DNA of 64,000 nt, from contig JAKCOZ010000008.1 of NCBI GenBank assembly GCA_022605955.1, forward strand, positions 38,294,547 through 38,358,546, written 5' to 3'. Below are positions 60,393 to 64,000 of the stretch, in pieces. The position numbers and the translations under genes were made by a program. Numbering within the stretch: position 1 is the stretch's first letter; each line of letters starts with the position of its first letter. This stretch comes from Rallus limicola. Taxonomy: Eukaryota; Chordata; Aves; Gruiformes; Rallidae. The notes under the pieces were generated by a model. The model saw nothing but the letters and a program-made list of their open reading frames with translations. It searched no databases and had not been told where the DNA came from.

Positions 60393-63300
60393 TTTGCTTG
60401 CAAATTTCTAAATCGGTCTGTAACCGGCCTCTGTCCACTCCCGCGGCGCTCACTGGGCGCTCTACCCCACCACGCATGGGGAGCGGCCGTGCCTGCGGTG
60501 ACAGGCAGCGCTGGGGACACGTGCTGGGAGAACACAAAAAAACCCGCCGTCCCGTCTCATTCCTGTGGATTCATGGTCTCCAGACCCACGGCTGAATGAA
60601 GATTCCCAACGCAAAGGCGTGCCCCCAGGCTGGAGGGTCCCTTGTGTTATGCCCCTGTCTGAGCTCCAAGGGCTGGGAAGGAAAGCTCTGAGGGAGGGCA
60701 TCAGGGTTGACAGATGCCCTTTCAGCATCGATACACCAAGCACATCCAACTTGTTGGCTGAGCCGAGAGCGCCACTGAGAAAGGCTGTCCAGCTGTTGGC
60801 GGGCCGACGCCAGTACACGAAAGCCTGTCAGAGCAGTTCCCTCCAGGGTCCCACACATCTCCTCCATCACACATTATATTTTTCTGTACCTTGCAAAGAT
60901 CTCAGGCTAAAACCTCCCTCCATCCTTGTCCACAGAGGAAATTTCGTACTGAGAGATAGGATGATATTTAAAGATCAGTCACAATTTGGGGTTTTCAAAA
61001 TTATTGTTTCAGTGAGGTCAAGCTGCAGAGTCGCCTTTTACAACACTCACAGCAAGGATCGCTGTGCACAACCTTCTGCTTGCCCCCAAATAAAAGTCTC
61101 CATGCTTGTGAACACCTCCTTTAGGAAGTTCTCACCTTCCTTGAAAACAAACTGTTTACTTTCAACCAACTCTTTTTTTTTTTTTCTTCTTTTTGCTTTT
61201 TAAATCACTTCTCCAGCATGTGCTCCCATAAAAAAAATAAATTAAAAAATCAGATCCCACTGAAAAAAAAAAAACCCACCAAACCAAATAGGGCACAACT
61301 CTCATTACAAAATATCACTGAGCTCTGGTTGCACAACATGCCGTGAGACGCTGACATCTCTAGCTTTTAATTTAGGCTGTGCCTCGTAAGCGGGAAGGTA
61401 TGTGTCTCACCAGCCCCGCCAAAGGTTCAGAAAGTGCTGCCTGTGTCCAACCAGAGAACTTGGCTGCTTATGAGCCACCCACATCTCCCAGTTCCTGAGG
61501 TGAGGCTGATCCAGTGCAAATGGGAGTCGATGGGATTGCTTCCATCACTCATTTTTATTAGCGCAACCACGTTCTAGCTGTTCTCCTTGGGTTTCTTTAG
61601 GTAAAGATAAAAGCTTCCCAGGGAAGAACACAGTTTAACAGAGGTGAGATCTGAGTAAGTGGGTATTCACACACCGGTAAGTGGATTGATGCTCACAAGG
61701 GACTCTGCATGGAAATCTGGTGGCTTTACTGGAACTTATCAGAAACGTCCCACCTACCTCTGGGGCTGACCCCAAAAACCACTGACTGACAGCATTTCCC
61801 CAGTTTCGCTGTGGGTTTGTGCCGTCCCTGGGATGTCACTCTTGAGCAGAAGCTCTTTTAAGCAAGCAGGGTAGTAAAGGGACCTTTACAAACCAGGGAT
61901 CCCCCCAAGGAACTCTAGTCTCCTTTCTCCCCAGTCCTGCCAGCAGCCATCTGTTCTCCAGCATAGATGTGAGAGTGCTTCCACCCAGAACCGGTGGAAT
62001 TTGGGAAACTGGGAAATCTCCTGCTCTGTTCTTTACCACCCTCAAGAAAGCAGCTTATCCTGCTGCTTTACCCTTTCAATCAGCTGAGCACTTCTGAGAG
62101 CCTACCACAGCATCCCTCACCCAACCTCAAAATAACTACCTCCCACCCGCGGTGCAGCTACAGGAGAGCTGCACAACAGTCCCACCAGCTCTGTTCTCAG
62201 TGCCAATGGCAGCTTCCACAGCCGGATGCCTCCAGTGCAAATCCTTTTCTTGCTCCCTGACCTACCATTGCTTTTTTAGATGCACTTCATTGCAGAATCA
62301 TACAGGTAATTCTCCCACAAGCACAAAGGCAAAAGGCCCAGTGCCTTCCCCACACACAAAATCCAAGCCAGCTTATACAACAGACCTTCCACTTATACTT
62401 CCCCATGTGTTATTTTTATGTATCTTCCAAGGAAATGCAACTGGAGAATTTGAATTTAATAAGAGTGGGGATATAGGGTGTTACCGAGTCTTCAAAGCAC
62501 AATTGAGCAGCAGCAATAGATCAAAGGCCTACAAAAATATTGCCAGAAATCACTGGCCCTTTAGGAGACCAAAACATGACAAATGCCTACTGGATCCATA
62601 CTTCGGCCCCCTTGGGAGGGCAGAGTTATTAAAGGTCATTGTAAAGCCTGCTGAGAGAAACAGAAAGTTTTCTGCTGACTTTGCAAGTCCTGGATCAGAC
62701 TCCAGGTCACCTGATAGAGTATAGAGTGGAACAGACAGTAAACTTCATCTCTGCCAAAAATGCAAAGTAGAAGGAAATGAAACATCACAGTCATACTGAT
62801 GCCAGGAAAAGAAGAAAAAGTTCTGAAAGTCACAAAGATCAACTGATAATGAAAACTCCAGGGGAAGATCAGGCTGAGGACAGGTGTGCTGTAGAGCTCT
62901 CCTCCTTCCTGAATTAAACTCAAGTTAAAAGACCTCTTGTGCTAGAACACCCAAAAAGGCAACACTTCATAATCCATTGTGGGCTGTGGCGCTCATCCTC
63001 GCAGCAGAGACAACTACAATTACTGTTTCAGTTCAAGGACTGGATGACAAGGAAGCCACACCGCATCCTTAGGCTGCAACTGCTGCCTGTATCAAGTCCT
63101 GAACTGGGGTGCTCCTGGAAAAGGTTTGACTACACAGATAACCCCTTTCAGTTCAATGCAGTGACTTACATGCTTGAAGTCAACCATGTAGGACATCCTA
63201 CTCTCCCACAGAGACTGAAATGTGCCCCACCATGCATCCAACCCTGTTACACACTTACAGGGAGTATTTCTCAAGCACATTTCTCACCTGAGATGCTGAA

Positions 63301-63402
63301 GGTAGGATGCAGGCAGCTGGGACAGACAAATCAGAGCCCAGCTTCTTGCAGTACCACTGGAGCACTGCCTCCCAAGGTCCAGCCCCAATACATCAAGGCT
63401 CA

Positions 63403-64000
63403 GGATCACAGAATAAACCGACTGATCTGGGTTTGAGGGACCTCTCAAGATCATCTAGTCCAACCCCCATCAGATCAGGGTTCCCCTGAGCAGGCTGCAC
63501 AGGGCAGTGTCCAGGGTCACAGGGTTGGAATGTCTCCAGAGATTGAGACTCCTCAGTCTCTCTGGGCAGCCTGGTCCAGGGCTCTGTCATCCCCCAGCCT
63601 TTAAAGAAGTTCCTCCTCAGGGTTACGTGGAACTTCCTCTGCTCCAGTTTGTGCCCACGGCCCCTTGTCCTGTCCCTGGGCACCACTGAGCGCAGACTGA
63701 TCCATCCTCCTGAGCCCACCCCTCAAGCATTTCTCAGCACTATGAAGATCCCTCTTAGTCTTCTCTTCTCCCAACTACACAGCCCTGAGTTGTTCAGCCT
63801 GTCTGTGCCAGAGAGATGTTCTGGTGCCCTCAGCATCTCCGCAGCCCTTTGCTGTCCCCATTCCAGTAGCTCACTGTCCTTCCAGACCTGGCAAGCCCAG
63901 CCCCACACACACTATTCCTGACGAGGCCTCCCCAGGGCAGAGGATAATATGGAGCAAGTTCCCCTGCCCAGCAAAGAACGCTGGGGATGCAATAGAGCAA
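63403..64000 (-). repeat. CR1 LINE fragment running off the window edge
   Basis: The antisense copy starts at GGATCACAGAATAAACCG and continues to base 64000. It is the same group as 22863-23368 but extends further towards the 5' end. Minus-strand frames 63719-63393 and 63908-63723 carry broken CR1 ORF2 pieces (KLEQRKFHVTLRRNFFKG). Confidence 0.93.

Larger units (their letters stand above)
44991..63402. other. 18.4 kb CR1-free, LTR-free non-genic region
   Basis: No CR1, LTR or recognised gene occurs, while the first 45 kb averages one CR1 per about 4.5 kb. The region holds long homopolymers (48762, 50310, 52514, 53681), AT-rich TAAT-bearing patches (about 51240-51390, 55690-55960, 57560-57900) and E-box groups. 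Long frames include 250 codons at 58344-59096 (+) and 212 codons at 60565-61203 (+), both with overlapping minus frames and no known domain. Confidence 0.55.

Noticed and set aside
60565..61203. 212-codon + strand frame
   Set aside because: No domain, a low-complexity phenylalanine run from poly-T at its end, and no splice or promoter context. Treated as chance.
1..64000. CRISPR arrays, tRNA or rRNA genes, bacterial-type operons
   Set aside because: I saw no regularly spaced repeats, no cloverleaf with A and B boxes and no rRNA signature by eye. The window is vertebrate nuclear DNA.

Overview
The window is 64 kb of avian nuclear DNA. The evidence is eleven copies of CR1 non-LTR retrotransposons, several ending in the bird-typical ATTCTATG-like octamers, plus two copies of a long terminal repeat of the kind found in bird ERV-L retroviruses. 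The CR1 copies fall into about six visible sequence groups. I cannot fix the bird order from the sequence alone.

I find one convincing host protein-coding gene, on the + strand at 37673-38478. It has two coding exons joined by a GTGAGT...TTTGCAG intron and encodes a 197-residue basic helix-loop-helix (bHLH) transcription factor of the PTF1/FER family. Its bHLH domain lies between PTF1A and FERD3L but matches neither, and the N-terminal and C-terminal regions resemble neither. It looks like a third family member. An AT-rich, homeodomain-motif-rich promoter region lies just upstream (37300-37672), a short overlapping upstream ORF covers its start codon, and a CR1 copy begins about 160-180 bp after its stop codon.

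Layout: 1-5190 has no gene I recognise, with an AT-rich pocket and motif cluster at 4634-5000. 5191-12005 holds three CR1 copies, one with another CR1 nested in it. 12006-22860 is non-genic with a few very old repeat remnants. 22863-26740 holds three CR1 copies. 26741-32285 is non-genic. 32286-33740 is a sense ERV-L-type LTR. 36365-36905 is a CR1, followed by the bHLH gene, then CR1 copies at 38640 and 41198. 42437-42963 is an antisense, shorter LTR of the same family. 44609-44990 is a CR1. From there to 63403 (18.4 kb) I see no CR1 or LTR at all. This stretch is rich in TAAT, E-box and forkhead-like motifs and long homopolymers, and it may be the regulatory landscape of a developmental gene. 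The window ends inside an antisense CR1.

Only the bHLH gene can be given a cellular role: DNA binding at E-boxes, probably as a heterodimer with an E protein, in developmental cell-fate control. No operon-like or multi-gene system is visible. Most other open frames are short, often open on both strands, and resemble nothing I know.
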